This document shows, in pieces, positions 6,487 through 16,644 of a stretch of DNA of 25,223 bases (position 1 is its first letter; every line of letters starts with the position of its first letter). The notes beneath the pieces are model-generated. The model ran no database searches, was not told the DNA's origin, and saw nothing but the letters and a program-made list of their open reading frames with translations. This DNA is from JBOGED01 sp050743625. Its GTDB lineage: Bacteria > Actinomycetota > Nitriliruptoria > Euzebyales > Egibacteraceae. The DNA lies in contig JBOGED010000460.1 of the NCBI GenBank assembly GCA_050743625.1, positions 1 through 25,223 on the forward strand, in the 5' to 3' direction. The position numbers and the translations under genes were made by a program.

Positions 6487-9064
6487 CAGCCGATGCTACG
6501 GCGCCTTCTTCCTGGTCGCCCTGGACGGTTCCGGCCGACCCGTCGACGGTGACGAGCTGGCCGGACCTGAGGCGCTCGGTCGCGCCGGCCACGCCGACCA
6601 CCGCCGGGATCCCGTACTCGCGGGCGACGACCGCGCCGTGGGACATCGCGCCTCCCATCTCCATCACCAGGCCGCCCGCGGTGAGGAACAGCGGGGTCCA
6701 GCCGGGGTCGGTCGACGGGGCGACCAGGATCTCGCCCGGCTCCAGCCGCGCGCCGGTCGGGTCGAGGATCACCCGCGCCGGGCCGGTCGCGACACCCGCA
6801 GAGGCCGGTGTCCCGGTCAAGCCACCGCAGGCGGGTCTCGTCTGCATCTCGGCCTCGGGCTCAGAGCCGTCGGACAGCAGGATGCGAGGGACGTGGCGGC
6901 GCCGCAGCTCACGCTCGTAGACGGCGCGCCGCTCGGCGACCAGATCACGGAGATCCTGGCCGGCCTTCGCGCGCCGCGCCTCGGCGAGGTCCAGAAAGAA
7001 GATGTCCTCGGCGTTTCGCAGCCGGCCAGCGGAGGCCAACTCCTCGCCGACCCCCTGAAGCAACCGCCGCGCCTCGCCGAGTAGCACGACCAGGCAAAAC
7101 TTCGGCATCTCTCGCAGGCCGTTGAGGGCGCGGACACGCCGTAGGCACAGCCCGACGGCGGCGCCGCGGAGCCGCCCGCGTTCCCGCGCGCGGCGGGTCA
7201 GCTCGGCGACCATCGCCTCCGCCTGCTGGCGGCCGCGCTCAAACAGGACGTCCGGCTCCCGGTCCGGATCGTCCAGCCGCAGATAGTTGGCGAGTACCCC
7301 GAGAATGTGCGTGGGATCCTCGGCCCAGCGCGGTAGCCCGAGGTCGATCTCGGCAACGGTCCGGTGCCCGTAGGTGCCGAGGAACCCGGCGAGCCCACGC
7401 TGCAGCGCCGGGGGGAGGTCCTCGGCGTGGTACCGGCCGGCCAACTGATCGGTAGGCGACCCGAGGAGCACCTCACGGGCGGCCGGATCCCCTCGGAGCC
7501 GGCGCGCGAGCCGCCACAGCTCCAGGTCCATCTCGGTCGTGACGTTGTGCGGCAGGCTTCGCAGCACCGCCTGGCGCTCGTCGGTGGTCGCATCTTCGCC
7601 GAGGAGCTTGCCGGCGAGCACGTATATCCCGCCGCTGACGAGGACGATCGGCCCGGCGGCAAGGGCGACAGCGGGGAACTCCTCGGCGAAGAGCCGCTCG
7701 ACGGTGCTCAGGGCATCTTCGTTGCCCACCGCCTGGGCGCGATGGCGCAACCGGCCGGGTAGCTCGCGCAGGCGTGCGCGTGTCGCCGCCGGATCGAGCA
7801 GCGCCCGGACGAGGGTTCTGGGCACCCCGCCGCGGACCGCCGCCGTGCCGGCGGCGCGGAAGAACTTGCGCCGCGGGATGTCCACCGGCCCCAGGCGCGG
7901 GTCCTGAAGCAACAACTCGACCACCGCGGCGGAGCGCGCCTCGGCGATGCCGAACATGCGCCGGCTGATGCTCCGGCCTATCGAGCTACGCAGCGCGCCG
8001 GTGAGGTCGATGAACAGCCGCTCACCAGCCTCGGCGAGGAACGGCGGGCCAGCCAGAGGGTCCTCGACCGGCCGGCCGATGGTCCTCGCGAGCGACGCCC
8101 AGATCGCCTTGAACGCGGACAGTCCCATCGGTGTGAACGGCCGCTCCACGCCCTGGGCGACGTTGAACGAGAAGTAGACGCGCAGGGGATCTTCGGTCGC
8201 GCCGGCTGGCAAGGGGTACAGCGTGGTGATCGCCCTGGCCTGGGTCAGCCAGAGGCGCCCGGCGGCGTCGATCGCCCACTCGATGTCCTGGGGCGCGCCA
8301 TAGTGCTCCTCGACGCGCTGCCCGAGAGCCGTCAGCGCGCGGATCTGGTCGTCGGTCAGGCAGGCGGTACCGCCAGCGACGCGGCGCTCCACGATGTCAC
8401 CGCTCGGGCTCCCAGCAGGAGCTGGGGAGGAGGGCCTCGACGCTGTCGACGCGTCGGGGTCCACGACGAAGTGGTCGGGGTTCACCGAGCCGGACACGAC
8501 CGCCTCACCGAGCCCGGGGCTGGCGTCGATCACCGCCTGGCGCCGCCGGCCGGTGACCGGGTTGGCGGTGAACAGCACGCCCGCGACCTCGGCGTCGACC
8601 ATGACCTGCACGACGACTGCCAGGCGCACCGTCGCGTGGTCGATCCCGTTACGCTCGCGGTAGCTGACCGCCCGATCCGTCCACAGCGACGCCCAGCAGC
8701 GCCGCACCGCGTCGAGCACCGCCTCGCGTCCCACGACGTCCAGGAACGTGTCGTGCTGGCCCGCGAAGCTCGCCCACGGCAGGTCCTCCGCGGTCGCCGA
8801 CGACCGTACCGCGACAGGGGTCGCGGACCCGAGCGCCTCGTACGCCGCGCCGATCGCCTCCGCGACCGGCGAGGGCATCGGTCCCGTCACGTACGCCTCG
8901 GTCGTGACACAGAAACCACGTGGGACCGGGAACCCCGTCGCGATCAGCTCACCAAGGTTCGCGGCCTTGCCGCCGACCAGCGGCAGCATACGCGCGCCGA
9001 TCTCCTCCAGCGGCAGGATAACGGCCATCTCAGTCCCCCGCGTCGAGCTCAGGACTTGCGCCAT
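6476..9064 (-). CDS. Rifampicin phosphotransferase-like PEP-synthase-family dikinase
   Basis: This is an 862-residue, three-part protein. Residues 20-310 are the ATP-grasp domain of PEP synthase and PPDK (VGGKAANLGEL, VAVRSSATAEDLPWASFAGQ, PQDIEW, QARAITTLYPLP). Residues 310-765 form a poorly conserved helical acceptor region. Residues 765-862 form the swivelling phosphohistidine domain, with GGAMSHGAVVAREYGIPAVVG and catalytic His809. The PEP-binding barrel of true PEP synthase is missing. The order and length match rifampicin phosphotransferases, which use ATP to phosphorylate the drug and release AMP and phosphate. The actual acceptor here is unknown. ATG 9064 is chosen for its AAGGAGG site about 8 nt upstream. 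ATG 9028, just after the marR stop, is an alternative with GGGGGA. The gene overlaps marR by 35 bp. Confidence 0.85.
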   Translation of the reverse strand: MAQVLSSTRGTEMAVILPLEEIGARMLPLVGGKAANLGELIATGFPVPRGFCVTTEAYVTGPMPSPVAEAIGAAYEALGSATPVAVRSSATAEDLPWASFAGQHDTFLDVVGREAVLDAVRRCWASLWTDRAVSYRERNGIDHATVRLAVVVQVMVDAEVAGVLFTANPVTGRRRQAVIDASPGLGEAVVSGSVNPDHFVVDPDASTASRPSSPAPAGSPSGDIVERRVAGGTACLTDDQIRALTALGQRVEEHYGAPQDIEWAIDAAGRLWLTQARAITTLYPLPAGATEDPLRVYFSFNVAQGVERPFTPMGLSAFKAIWASLARTIGRPVEDPLAGPPFLAEAGERLFIDLTGALRSSIGRSISRRMFGIAEARSAAVVELLLQDPRLGPVDIPRRKFFRAAGTAAVRGGVPRTLVRALLDPAATRARLRELPGRLRHRAQAVGNEDALSTVERLFAEEFPAVALAAGPIVLVSGGIYVLAGKLLGEDATTDERQAVLRSLPHNVTTEMDLELWRLARRLRGDPAAREVLLGSPTDQLAGRYHAEDLPPALQRGLAGFLGTYGHRTVAEIDLGLPRWAEDPTHILGVLANYLRLDDPDREPDVLFERGRQQAEAMVAELTRRARERGRLRGAAVGLCLRRVRALNGLREMPKFCLVVLLGEARRLLQGVGEELASAGRLRNAEDIFFLDLAEARRAKAGQDLRDLVAERRAVYERELRRRHVPRILLSDGSEPEAEMQTRPACGGLTGTPASAGVATGPARVILDPTGARLEPGEILVAPSTDPGWTPLFLTAGGLVMEMGGAMSHGAVVAREYGIPAVVGVAGATERLRSGQLVTVDGSAGTVQGDQEEGAVASADGS

Positions 9065-9509
9065 CGCTTCTCCTCCTTGCCCCTTTCGCGAGCAGCGCCA
9101 TCGCCTGATGGACCACCTCGCGCTCCTCTACCGACAGATACGCCATGACCGCCAGCTGGGCGCCGGCCCGCTCTCGCTCGAGGTCCCTGAGAAGCTCCCC
9201 GCCGCGGTCCGTAAGCACGACGCGCTTCGCCCGCCGGTCGCGCTCGTCCTCTTCACGCTGCACCAACCCTCGCTTCGCCAGCTGGTCCAACAGCCGGCTC
9301 GTCGCCGACAGCGATCGCCCGATCACCTCCGCGACCTGCTTCACGCTGTGCTCGCCCATCCGCTCGAGCAGGTACAGGGTCGCCAGCTGCGCCAGCGAGA
9401 AGTCCTCGTCGCCAGCAGCGCGCACCAGCAGCAAGACGAAGTCCGGCACCATCTCGCGCCGGAACCCCGCAAGGGCTTGCGCTAAACGCTCCCTCTCAGA
9501 TACTTGCAT
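9030..9509 (-). CDS. MarR-family transcriptional regulator
   Basis: The 159-residue protein has the MarR winged-helix pattern: SLAQLATLYLLERMGEHSVKQVAEVIGRSLSATSRLLDQLAKRGLV (helix-turn-helix), then REEDERDRRAKRVVLTDRGGELL (wing). MarR proteins are dimers that usually repress their own operon until a small molecule binds. This is the first gene of the operon with the dikinase, the mutase and the TenA-like gene. No ribosome site precedes the ATG. A TATCAT -10-like box ends 7 nt before it on the minus strand, so the mRNA is probably leaderless. The inverted repeat at 9504-9534 covers this box and the start codon, which fits autorepression. The ligand is unknown. Confidence 0.88.
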   Translation of the reverse strand: MQVSERERLAQALAGFRREMVPDFVLLLVRAAGDEDFSLAQLATLYLLERMGEHSVKQVAEVIGRSLSATSRLLDQLAKRGLVQREEDERDRRAKRVVLTDRGGELLRDLERERAGAQLAVMAYLSVEEREVVHQAMALLAKGARRRSDGASPELDAGD

Positions 9510-9534
9510 TGACGCAATGATAGCGTCAACGCAA
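9504..9534 (-). promoter_or_regulatory. Inverted-repeat operator over the marR start
   Basis: TTGCATTGACGC (9504-9515) and GCGTCAACGCAA (9523-9534) are inverted copies with one mismatch, separated by a 7-nt spacer. The smaller palindrome ATTG-ACG-CAAT (9509-9519), of the kind MarR dimers prefer, is nested inside. The repeat covers the putative -10 box and the ATG of marR, so a bound dimer would block transcription of marR, the dikinase, the mutase and the tenA-like gene. Regulation by the encoded MarR protein is inferred from position. Confidence 0.72.
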
Positions 9535-9570
9535 CCGTTTGCCGCGATCCAATTCCCACAAGACCCCCCG

Positions 9571-10319
9571 CTAGGCGCCGCGGCGGCCGGTGAGCTTGGC
9601 GCGCAGGTAGTCGCGGTTCATCAGGGCGATGAAGTCGAGGCTGATCTCTTTGGGGCAGGCGGCGCTGCACTCGCCCATGTTGGTGCATGAGCCGAAGTAG
9701 CGCTCCATCTCCTCGACCATGGACTCGGCGCGGGCAAGCCGCTCGGGCTGGCCCTGGGGCAACAGCCCCAGATGCGCGACCTTCGCCGCGGTGAATAGCT
9801 GAGCGGCGCCGTTGGGGCAAGCCGCGACGCAGGCTCCGCAGGAGATGCAGGCCGCGGCGTCCATGGCGGCCTCAGCGTCGGCCTTCGGCACCAGGATGAG
9901 GTTGGCGTCGGGGGCGCTGCCGGTCGGCGCGGAGATGTAGCCTCCGGCCTCGATGATGCGGTCGAAGGCGGTGCGGTCGACGACGAGGTCGCGGATCACC
10001 GGGAACGCGGCGGCCCGCCACGGCTCGACCACCAAGACGTCGCCGTCGGCGTAGCGGCGCATGTGCAGCTGGCACGTGGCGGTGCCGGTCTCGGGCCCGT
10101 GCGCCTGGCCGTTGATCATGACGCCGCACGAGCCACAGATGCCCTCACGGCAGTCGTGGTCGAACGCGACGGGCTCGTCGCCACCCTCGACGAGACGCTC
10201 GTTGAGCACGTCCAACACCTCGAGAAATGACATGTCCTCGTCGACGCCCGGCACCTCGTAGGTCTCGAGCCGGCCCTGCGCGTCAGGGCCAGCCTGCCGC
10301 CATACGCGAAGCGTCAGCC

Positions 10320-10323
<4 letters not shown>
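9571..10323 (-). CDS. sdhB: Succinate dehydrogenase iron-sulfur subunit
   Basis: The 250-residue electron-transfer subunit of complex II carries electrons from FAD to the membrane quinone. The [2Fe-2S] ligands are Cys58, Cys63, Cys66 and Cys84 (CREGICGSCG, then TATC). The C-terminal half has CISCGACVAACP (159-170) and CTNMGEC followed by AACPKEI (213-226), which provide the [4Fe-4S] and [3Fe-4S] centres. The start is GTG at 10323, which overlaps the sdhA stop as GTGA. A longer frame upstream runs through sdhA and has no homology. It is the last gene of sdhCAB. Only 61 nt separate it from marR, and no terminator hairpin is visible there. Confidence 0.93.
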
Positions 10324-12236
<1,913 letters not shown>

Positions 12237-12259
12237 ACGACGCTGCTCCCGTTCGTCGG

Positions 12260-12985
12260 TTACTGGCCGTATCCCGACAAGACCGCGATCGGGAACGACA
12301 GGTTGCCCAGCGTCACCACTAGGGCAAACGCAACAGCGAAATAGCGTCGCCAGTGGTTGAAGCGGGGATTGTTGATACCCAGGCTCTGGAACAGGCTCCA
12401 CGAGCCGTGGTACAGGTGGATACCCAGGGCGAGGTTGCCGAGCAGATAGAAGAGCGCCGCAGGCCACAGGGACAGGCTGGCGACCAGGTTGTGGAACACA
12501 TCGCCCCGGACGAAGTCGGGATTCGCGAAACCCCACGTCAGGTCGGCCAGGTGATAGAGCACGAAGAGCAGGACGATGACCCCCGTCCAGCGCATCGTGC
12601 GCGCCGCGAAGCTCGCGGCCACGTAGTCGCGCTTCGACCGGTAGGCCACGGGGCGCGCCCGGGAGTTCATCCGCGTCAGCGCATAGGCCGCGTGGATGTG
12701 AAGCACGAACGCGGCGAACAGGCCGACCCGCAGTATCCACAAGGTCATGGTTCGGGGGAAGAACGGCTCCAACAGCGTCCGTAACCACTCGCCGTACTCG
12801 TTGAGCGCGGCCGGTCCCAGGTACAGCTTGAGGTTGCCGAGCATGTGGACGAACACGTAAGCCATCAGCGCGACGCCGGTGACCGCCATCACGTACTTCT
12901 TGCCGACCGCCGATCGATAGAAGTCCACCACCCACGCGGCCCGGCGCTGCGCGGGCCGTGTGGGCGCGGGAGCGGTCTTCGCCAT
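12260..12985 (-). CDS. sdhC: Succinate dehydrogenase cytochrome b subunit (b558 type)
   Basis: The 241-residue membrane anchor has five predicted helices and reduces quinone, probably menaquinone. Histidines in or near membrane helices, His47 (FVHMLGNLKLYLG), His96/98 (HIHAAYALT), His145 (LYHLADLTWG) and His190/193 (GIHLYHGSW), fit a two-heme type-B anchor. One fused anchor gene followed by sdhA and sdhB is the Bacillus-like order. ATG 12985 follows GAGGAG by 9 nt; the open frame extends upstream but without conserved sequence. Upstream on the minus strand are two TANNNT boxes (TAGAGT and TACCCT) and a GC hairpin (CCCC/GGGG near 13036-13047), but no clear -35. Confidence 0.92.
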   Translation of the reverse strand: MAKTAPAPTRPAQRRAAWVVDFYRSAVGKKYVMAVTGVALMAYVFVHMLGNLKLYLGPAALNEYGEWLRTLLEPFFPRTMTLWILRVGLFAAFVLHIHAAYALTRMNSRARPVAYRSKRDYVAASFAARTMRWTGVIVLLFVLYHLADLTWGFANPDFVRGDVFHNLVASLSLWPAALFYLLGNLALGIHLYHGSWSLFQSLGINNPRFNHWRRYFAVAFALVVTLGNLSFPIAVLSGYGQ

Positions 12986-13141
12986 GGCAATCGCTCCTCG
13001 TCGCGTCGCGTGAGAGGTTACGTCAGGGTAGTTCGCCCCTCGCGGGGGGACTCTACCAGCGGCCGTCCCCGTGGCATCGCTCGGCGAGGCTCCCCCTGTC
13101 ATGGCCCCGGCTCCTTCCCCTAGCTGGCGCGCGCGGGAGCA

Positions 13142-13147
13142 TAAACT
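13142..13147 (+). promoter_or_regulatory. Candidate -10 box of the Uma2-type gene
   Basis: TAAACT (13142-13147) fits the actinobacterial TANNNT -10 pattern and lies 29 nt before the ATG at 13177, leaving room for the GAGGAG ribosome site. No good -35 element is visible 16-19 nt upstream. The call is tentative. Confidence 0.35.
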
Positions 13148-13176
13148 GTGTCGAGAGTACCGAGTGAGGAGCACTG

Positions 13177-13731
13177 ATGAGCGACCCGTTGGTCATCGCA
13201 CCTCCGGGCGGCTGGACTACGACCGACCTCGACGAGCTGCCGGTCAGCAACTACCGGTATGAGCTGACCGATGGAGCCCTGACCGTGACTCCCTCCCCCT
13301 CCAGCCTTCACCAAGTTCTGGCCCTTCGGCTGGGTAGCGCGCTGGTCGATCTCGCGCCCGAGCCGTACGCCGTGACCGGGGCCGTGGAGATCCGCTTCAC
13401 ACGCCAGCTGACCCGTATTCCTGACCTCCTCGTCTTCCGTGCCGAGGACCCGACGCGGCACTGGTTCTCCCCTGCCGAGGTGATCGTGGCCGTCGAGATC
13501 GAGTCACCGGGCAGCCACATCGAGGACCGGGTCACGAAACCGGCGCTGTACGCGCAGTTCGGCATCCCGCAGTACTGGCGCATCGAACTGTCACCCTTGC
13601 GGGTCGTCACCTATCGACTCAGCCAGGGCGCCACCTATTCGATGGGCACACCCCAGGAGCGGCTGAAAGCAGATGCTCCTTTCCCGATCGATCTCGCGCT
13701 CGCCGAGCTGCTCCCCCGCTGGGCTCGCTGA
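13177..13731 (+). CDS. Uma2 family (DUF820) restriction-endonuclease-fold protein
   Basis: The 184-residue protein has the full Uma2 pattern. The N-terminal YRYELTDGALTVTPSPSSLHQ includes Glu29. IPDLLVF gives Asp83. VAVEIESPGSHIEDRVTKPALYAQFGIPQYWRIE gives Glu107 and Lys121. Together these form a PD-(D/E)xK-like active site, so the protein may be catalytically competent. The biological role of this family, which is often multicopy, is not established. GAGGAG about 6 nt upstream supports ATG 13177. It is divergent from sdhC and convergent with the lipoprotein gene. The 93-nt gap after it holds only a small palindrome (TGCGCC-A-GGCGCA, 13783-13795). Confidence 0.9.
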   Translation: MSDPLVIAPPGGWTTTDLDELPVSNYRYELTDGALTVTPSPSSLHQVLALRLGSALVDLAPEPYAVTGAVEIRFTRQLTRIPDLLVFRAEDPTRHWFSPAEVIVAVEIESPGSHIEDRVTKPALYAQFGIPQYWRIELSPLRVVTYRLSQGATYSMGTPQERLKADAPFPIDLALAELLPRWAR

Positions 13732-13824
13732 CCCCTCCTCCCTCGCGGCATCGACGTCGCCACCCACCAGGAGCACCGCGGTTGCGCCAGGCGCATGCAG
13801 CCCCCAACCGTCGGCGGGTGCCGG

Positions 13825-14139
13825 CTAACCGGTCTCAGACTTTAGCTCCCAGGACACACTGCCCTCGTCGTCGTCCTGGACGACCGCGACCCGGCTGGTC
13901 GAGCCGTCCCCCGCGGTGGCGGTGCACTCGAAGATACCGCCTCTGCGCAGAGGGACGTCCTCGGGACAATTGACGCGAACCACGACCCCGGTTTGCTGAT
14001 GGATCCTGACGGTCAATCTCTGCTGCAACGTATCCGTGTTGAGCTGCGAGTCCGCAGTCTGTATACCGCAACCAGCGGCCAAGGTCATGGCCACCGCGAG
14101 TATCCCATGCTGAAACACTCGCGACCTTAATGTGCGCAT
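13825..14139 (-). CDS. Small DUF4333-like lipoprotein
   Basis: The 104-residue protein begins with a short signal segment ending in the lipobox LAAGC, where Cys24 would be lipid-modified and anchored to the outer face of the membrane. The mature part contains VRVNCPEDVPLRRGGIFECTATAGDG and VSWELKS. This is the pattern of DUF4333, a small cysteine-paired domain common in actinobacterial secreted proteins. The two cysteines probably form a disulfide. The ATG follows GGAGGGGGAGA directly. The function is unknown. It is monocistronic and divergent from glutamate dehydrogenase. Confidence 0.85.
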   Translation of the reverse strand: MRTLRSRVFQHGILAVAMTLAAGCGIQTADSQLNTDTLQQRLTVRIHQQTGVVVRVNCPEDVPLRRGGIFECTATAGDGSTSRVAVVQDDDEGSVSWELKSETG

Positions 14140-14188
14140 TCTCCCCCTCCTACCCGCCTGACCCGGAGTCCCGTGCTCCCAGCCGGCT

Positions 14189-14214
14189 CATGTGAGGATG
14201 AGTGTACTCACGTG
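14189..14214. promoter_or_regulatory. Palindromic candidate operator upstream of glutamate dehydrogenase
   Basis: CATGTGAG (14189-14196) and CTCACGTG (14207-14214) form 8-bp inverted arms with one mismatch and a 10-nt spacer. The overlapping TGAGT-GT-ACTCA (14199-14210) is a second palindrome. It lies 50-140 nt from the starts of the lipoprotein gene and glutamate dehydrogenase, in their shared divergent control region. The cognate regulator is not known. Confidence 0.45.
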
Positions 14215-14327
14215 CGGCGCGGTGACGCCAACCGGCCACTTCAGATGAACGCGCGGTGGCGAACCACCCCACCTCCCTCTCGGGGGCATACGCTGTGATC
14301 GACGGGTCCGAAGTACTGGGAGTCCAG

Positions 14328-15578
14328 ATGGAGCCTGCTGACGATCTCACCCAGTTCGAGGCGGCGCAGTTCTTCTTCCATGATGTCGCCGACCAGATCA
14401 AGCTGGACGACGAGACCCGCGACATCCTCGCGGGCACGTACCGGGAGATCCGCGTGCAGCTCGCGTTGCGGCGAGACGACGGGTCGGTCAAGTCCTGTTA
14501 CGGCTACCGGGTGCAGCACAACGGCGCCCGTGGCCCTTATAAGGGCGGCGTCCGGTACCACCCGAGCGCCGACCTCGACGAGGTGCGGGCCCTCGCCGCC
14601 TTGATGACCTGGAAAACCGCACTCGTCGACGTGCCGTTCGGCGGAGCGAAGGGCGGGATACAGATCGACCCGACGCCGCTCTCCCTATCAGAGCTTGAGC
14701 GCCTGACTCGGCGGTTCATGGCTCAGATGTCACACGTTGTCGGACCCACCCGGGACATCATGGCTCCCGATGTCAACACGAACGCCCAGACGATGGCGTG
14801 GATGATGGACGCCTACGGGCAGCGAGCGGGCCACACCCCCGCGATCGTCACGGGCAAGCCGGTCGCGCTGGGCGGCTCTGTAGGTCGCGACGCCGCCACG
14901 GGTCGTGGGGTCGTTATGGTCACGAACGAGGCCGTACGCGACGCCGGACGCAGTCCGGACGGGCTGACCATGGCGGTCCAAGGCTTCGGCAACGTCGGCT
15001 CGTGGACGGCCCGCCTCGCCGCGGCACAGGGATACCGGATCGTGGCGATCTCAGACGTCCAGGGTGGGATCCACCACCCCGCCGGCCTGCCGATACCGGG
15101 CGTCTTGGAATACGCTGGCAACGCCGGCACGGTCACCGGCTACCCCGGTGCCGAGCCCATCAATAACGCCGACCTGCTCCTCCTTGACGTCGACGTCCTC
15201 GTCCCCGCCGCCCTCGGTCACGTCATCACGAAGGCTAACGCCGACCTCGTCAGGGCTCGCCTGATCGTCGAGGCCGCGAACGCGCCGACCACACCGGTCG
15301 CCGACCGCATGCTGCTCGCCAACGGCATCACCGTCGTACCGGACATCCTCGCCAACGCTGGCGGCGTCACCGTCTCGTACTTCGAGTGGACGCAAAACAT
15401 CCAGCAGTTCCGCTGGGACTCCGACCGCGTCAACCTCGAGCTGGCCAAGCACATGGTCACCGCCTATCAGCAGGTCCGCGACTACGCGCACGCGCACAAC
15501 CGCGACCTCCGCCACGCCGCCTACGCCATCGCCGTGGAGCGCGTCGCCACCGCCGCGCATCTGCGGGGCTATGTCTGA
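14328..15578 (+). CDS. gdhA: Glutamate dehydrogenase
   Basis: The 416-residue enzyme converts glutamate to 2-oxoglutarate and ammonia with NAD(P). Family landmarks are GPYKGGVRYHP (Lys72), MTWKTALVDVPFGGAKGG (Lys96, Lys108), PTRDIMAPDVNT (with the catalytic Asp148) and the dinucleotide-binding QGFGNVGSW. ATG 14328 is chosen because GGGAG lies 5 nt upstream and the resulting length is typical of hexameric bacterial and archaeal enzymes. A GTG at 14256 would add 24 non-conserved residues and has no ribosome site. Cofactor preference cannot be read with confidence. The gene is monocistronic and followed by two hairpins. Confidence 0.93.
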   Translation: MEPADDLTQFEAAQFFFHDVADQIKLDDETRDILAGTYREIRVQLALRRDDGSVKSCYGYRVQHNGARGPYKGGVRYHPSADLDEVRALAALMTWKTALVDVPFGGAKGGIQIDPTPLSLSELERLTRRFMAQMSHVVGPTRDIMAPDVNTNAQTMAWMMDAYGQRAGHTPAIVTGKPVALGGSVGRDAATGRGVVMVTNEAVRDAGRSPDGLTMAVQGFGNVGSWTARLAAAQGYRIVAISDVQGGIHHPAGLPIPGVLEYAGNAGTVTGYPGAEPINNADLLLLDVDVLVPAALGHVITKANADLVRARLIVEAANAPTTPVADRMLLANGITVVPDILANAGGVTVSYFEWTQNIQQFRWDSDRVNLELAKHMVTAYQQVRDYAHAHNRDLRHAAYAIAVERVATAAHLRGYV

Positions 15579-15596
15579 GCCTGAATCCACCGGGAA

Positions 15597-15612
15597 TGCG
15601 CGCCAACGCGCA
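15597..15612 (+). terminator. Hairpin just after gdh
   Basis: TGCGCG-CCAA-CGCGCA forms a perfect 6-bp GC-rich stem with a 4-nt loop, 18 nt after the gdh stop, followed by ATTTCT. It is a weak terminator on its own and is probably the first of two tandem stems. Confidence 0.45.
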
Positions 15613-15647
15613 ATTTCTAGGGGTCCAACAGCGGGCGTCCCATGGAT

Positions 15648-15669
15648 CGGCCAGTGGCTGGCCGCTTTT
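15648..15669 (+). terminator. Rho-independent terminator of gdh
   Basis: CGGCCAG-TGG-CTGGCCG forms a 7-bp perfect stem with a 3-nt loop, followed by C and TTTT on the plus strand. It lies 69 nt beyond the gdh stop and 42 nt before the convergent permease gene ends, so it would stop gdh transcription from running into the importer operon. Confidence 0.7.
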
Positions 15670-15711
15670 GCGCGTGGGTGCGCAGATGCCGCATGTTCAC
15701 AACCACGACCC

Positions 15712-16623
15712 CTATGCGGGCCGGGCGGTCGGATCGAGAGCGTCGCGCAGCCCATCCCCCAGGAGATTGCAGCTCAGCACGACGACAAAGATCGCGGCAC
15801 CGGGAACCAGCACGAGCAGCGGGTCGGTCTGCAGATACGGCTGTGCCGCGTGAAGCATCGCGCCCCATTCAGCTCCTGGAGGTTGGACGCCCAGGCCGAG
15901 AAAATTAAGGCCCGCGATGCTCAGGATGATGGTGCCGACATCGAGCGAGGCGAGCACGATCACGGGCCCGACGGTGTTGCGCAGGATGTGTCTGGTCATG
16001 AGGCGGCGAGCGGGCGCCCCCAACGCCTTGGCCGCTAGCACGTACTCCTGCTCACGGCACGCAAGCACCAGGCCGCGCAGGATGCGGGCGTACCCGGCCC
16101 AGCCGACCACGGTCAGGGCGAACACGACGTTGCGCAGGCTCTGCCCGAGCGTTCCCGCGATGGCCACGGCCAGCAGCAAGCTCGGAAAGGCAAGCAGCAG
16201 GTCGACCAGGCGCATGAGCAAGGCGTCGATCCACCCGCCGTAGAACCCGGCTACGAGCCCGACCAGGCCCGCGATCGTCACCGTCAGGAGCAGCACGAGG
16301 CCGGCGCTGAACAGCGTGGCGCGAGCGCCGTAGAGCAGACGGCTGAGCACATCACGCCCCAGATGGTCGGCGCCGAGTGGAAAGCGCGCTGATGGAGGGC
16401 TGAAGGCGAACTCGAGCTGCTGCCCGGACGGGTCGTGCGGCGCCAGCAGCGGCGCGGCAACCGCCGCAAGGAGCGACAAGACCACGACGCACAGAGCAGC
16501 CGCCACCAACGGATCACGCACCGGCCGGTTGCGCCGGGTGTCCCTCTCCCGATGGCGGTTGGACCCGCGCCTCGGCCCTCTGTCGACCGCCCACGGGGTG
16601 CGAGCTTGCGTCGTCTGGGTCAT
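15712..16623 (-). CDS. Peptide/nickel-type ABC importer permease (DppC family)
   Basis: The 303-residue inner-membrane protein has a long basic cytoplasmic N-terminus (residues 1-36) and about six helices. The cytoplasmic loop CREQEYVLAAKALGAPARRLMTRHILRN is the EAA motif that docks on the ATPase. The N-terminal extension and the PLGADHLGRDVLSRLLYGARATL segment identify the DppC/OppC/NikC side of the pair. It starts 21 nt after the DppB-type gene. In most operons ATPase genes would follow, but here the terminator of the convergent gdh comes next. The ATPases must therefore be encoded elsewhere if the importer works. Confidence 0.9.
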   Translation of the reverse strand: MTQTTQARTPWAVDRGPRRGSNRHRERDTRRNRPVRDPLVAAALCVVVLSLLAAVAAPLLAPHDPSGQQLEFAFSPPSARFPLGADHLGRDVLSRLLYGARATLFSAGLVLLLTVTIAGLVGLVAGFYGGWIDALLMRLVDLLLAFPSLLLAVAIAGTLGQSLRNVVFALTVVGWAGYARILRGLVLACREQEYVLAAKALGAPARRLMTRHILRNTVGPVIVLASLDVGTIILSIAGLNFLGLGVQPPGAEWGAMLHAAQPYLQTDPLLVLVPGAAIFVVVLSCNLLGDGLRDALDPTARPA

Positions 16624-16644
16624 GCGCGCCGGCCGCTTCGAGGC

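Noticed and set aside
5428..6552. 374-residue plus-strand frame opposite the mutase gene
   Set aside because: It is a GC-biased shadow frame rich in Arg, Asp, His and Gly with no recognisable domain; the minus-strand mutase is unmistakable.
12237..12935. N-terminal extension of sdhA through sdhC
   Set aside because: The extension is an antisense-like frame of sdhC coding sequence, and the conserved flavoprotein begins at 12236.
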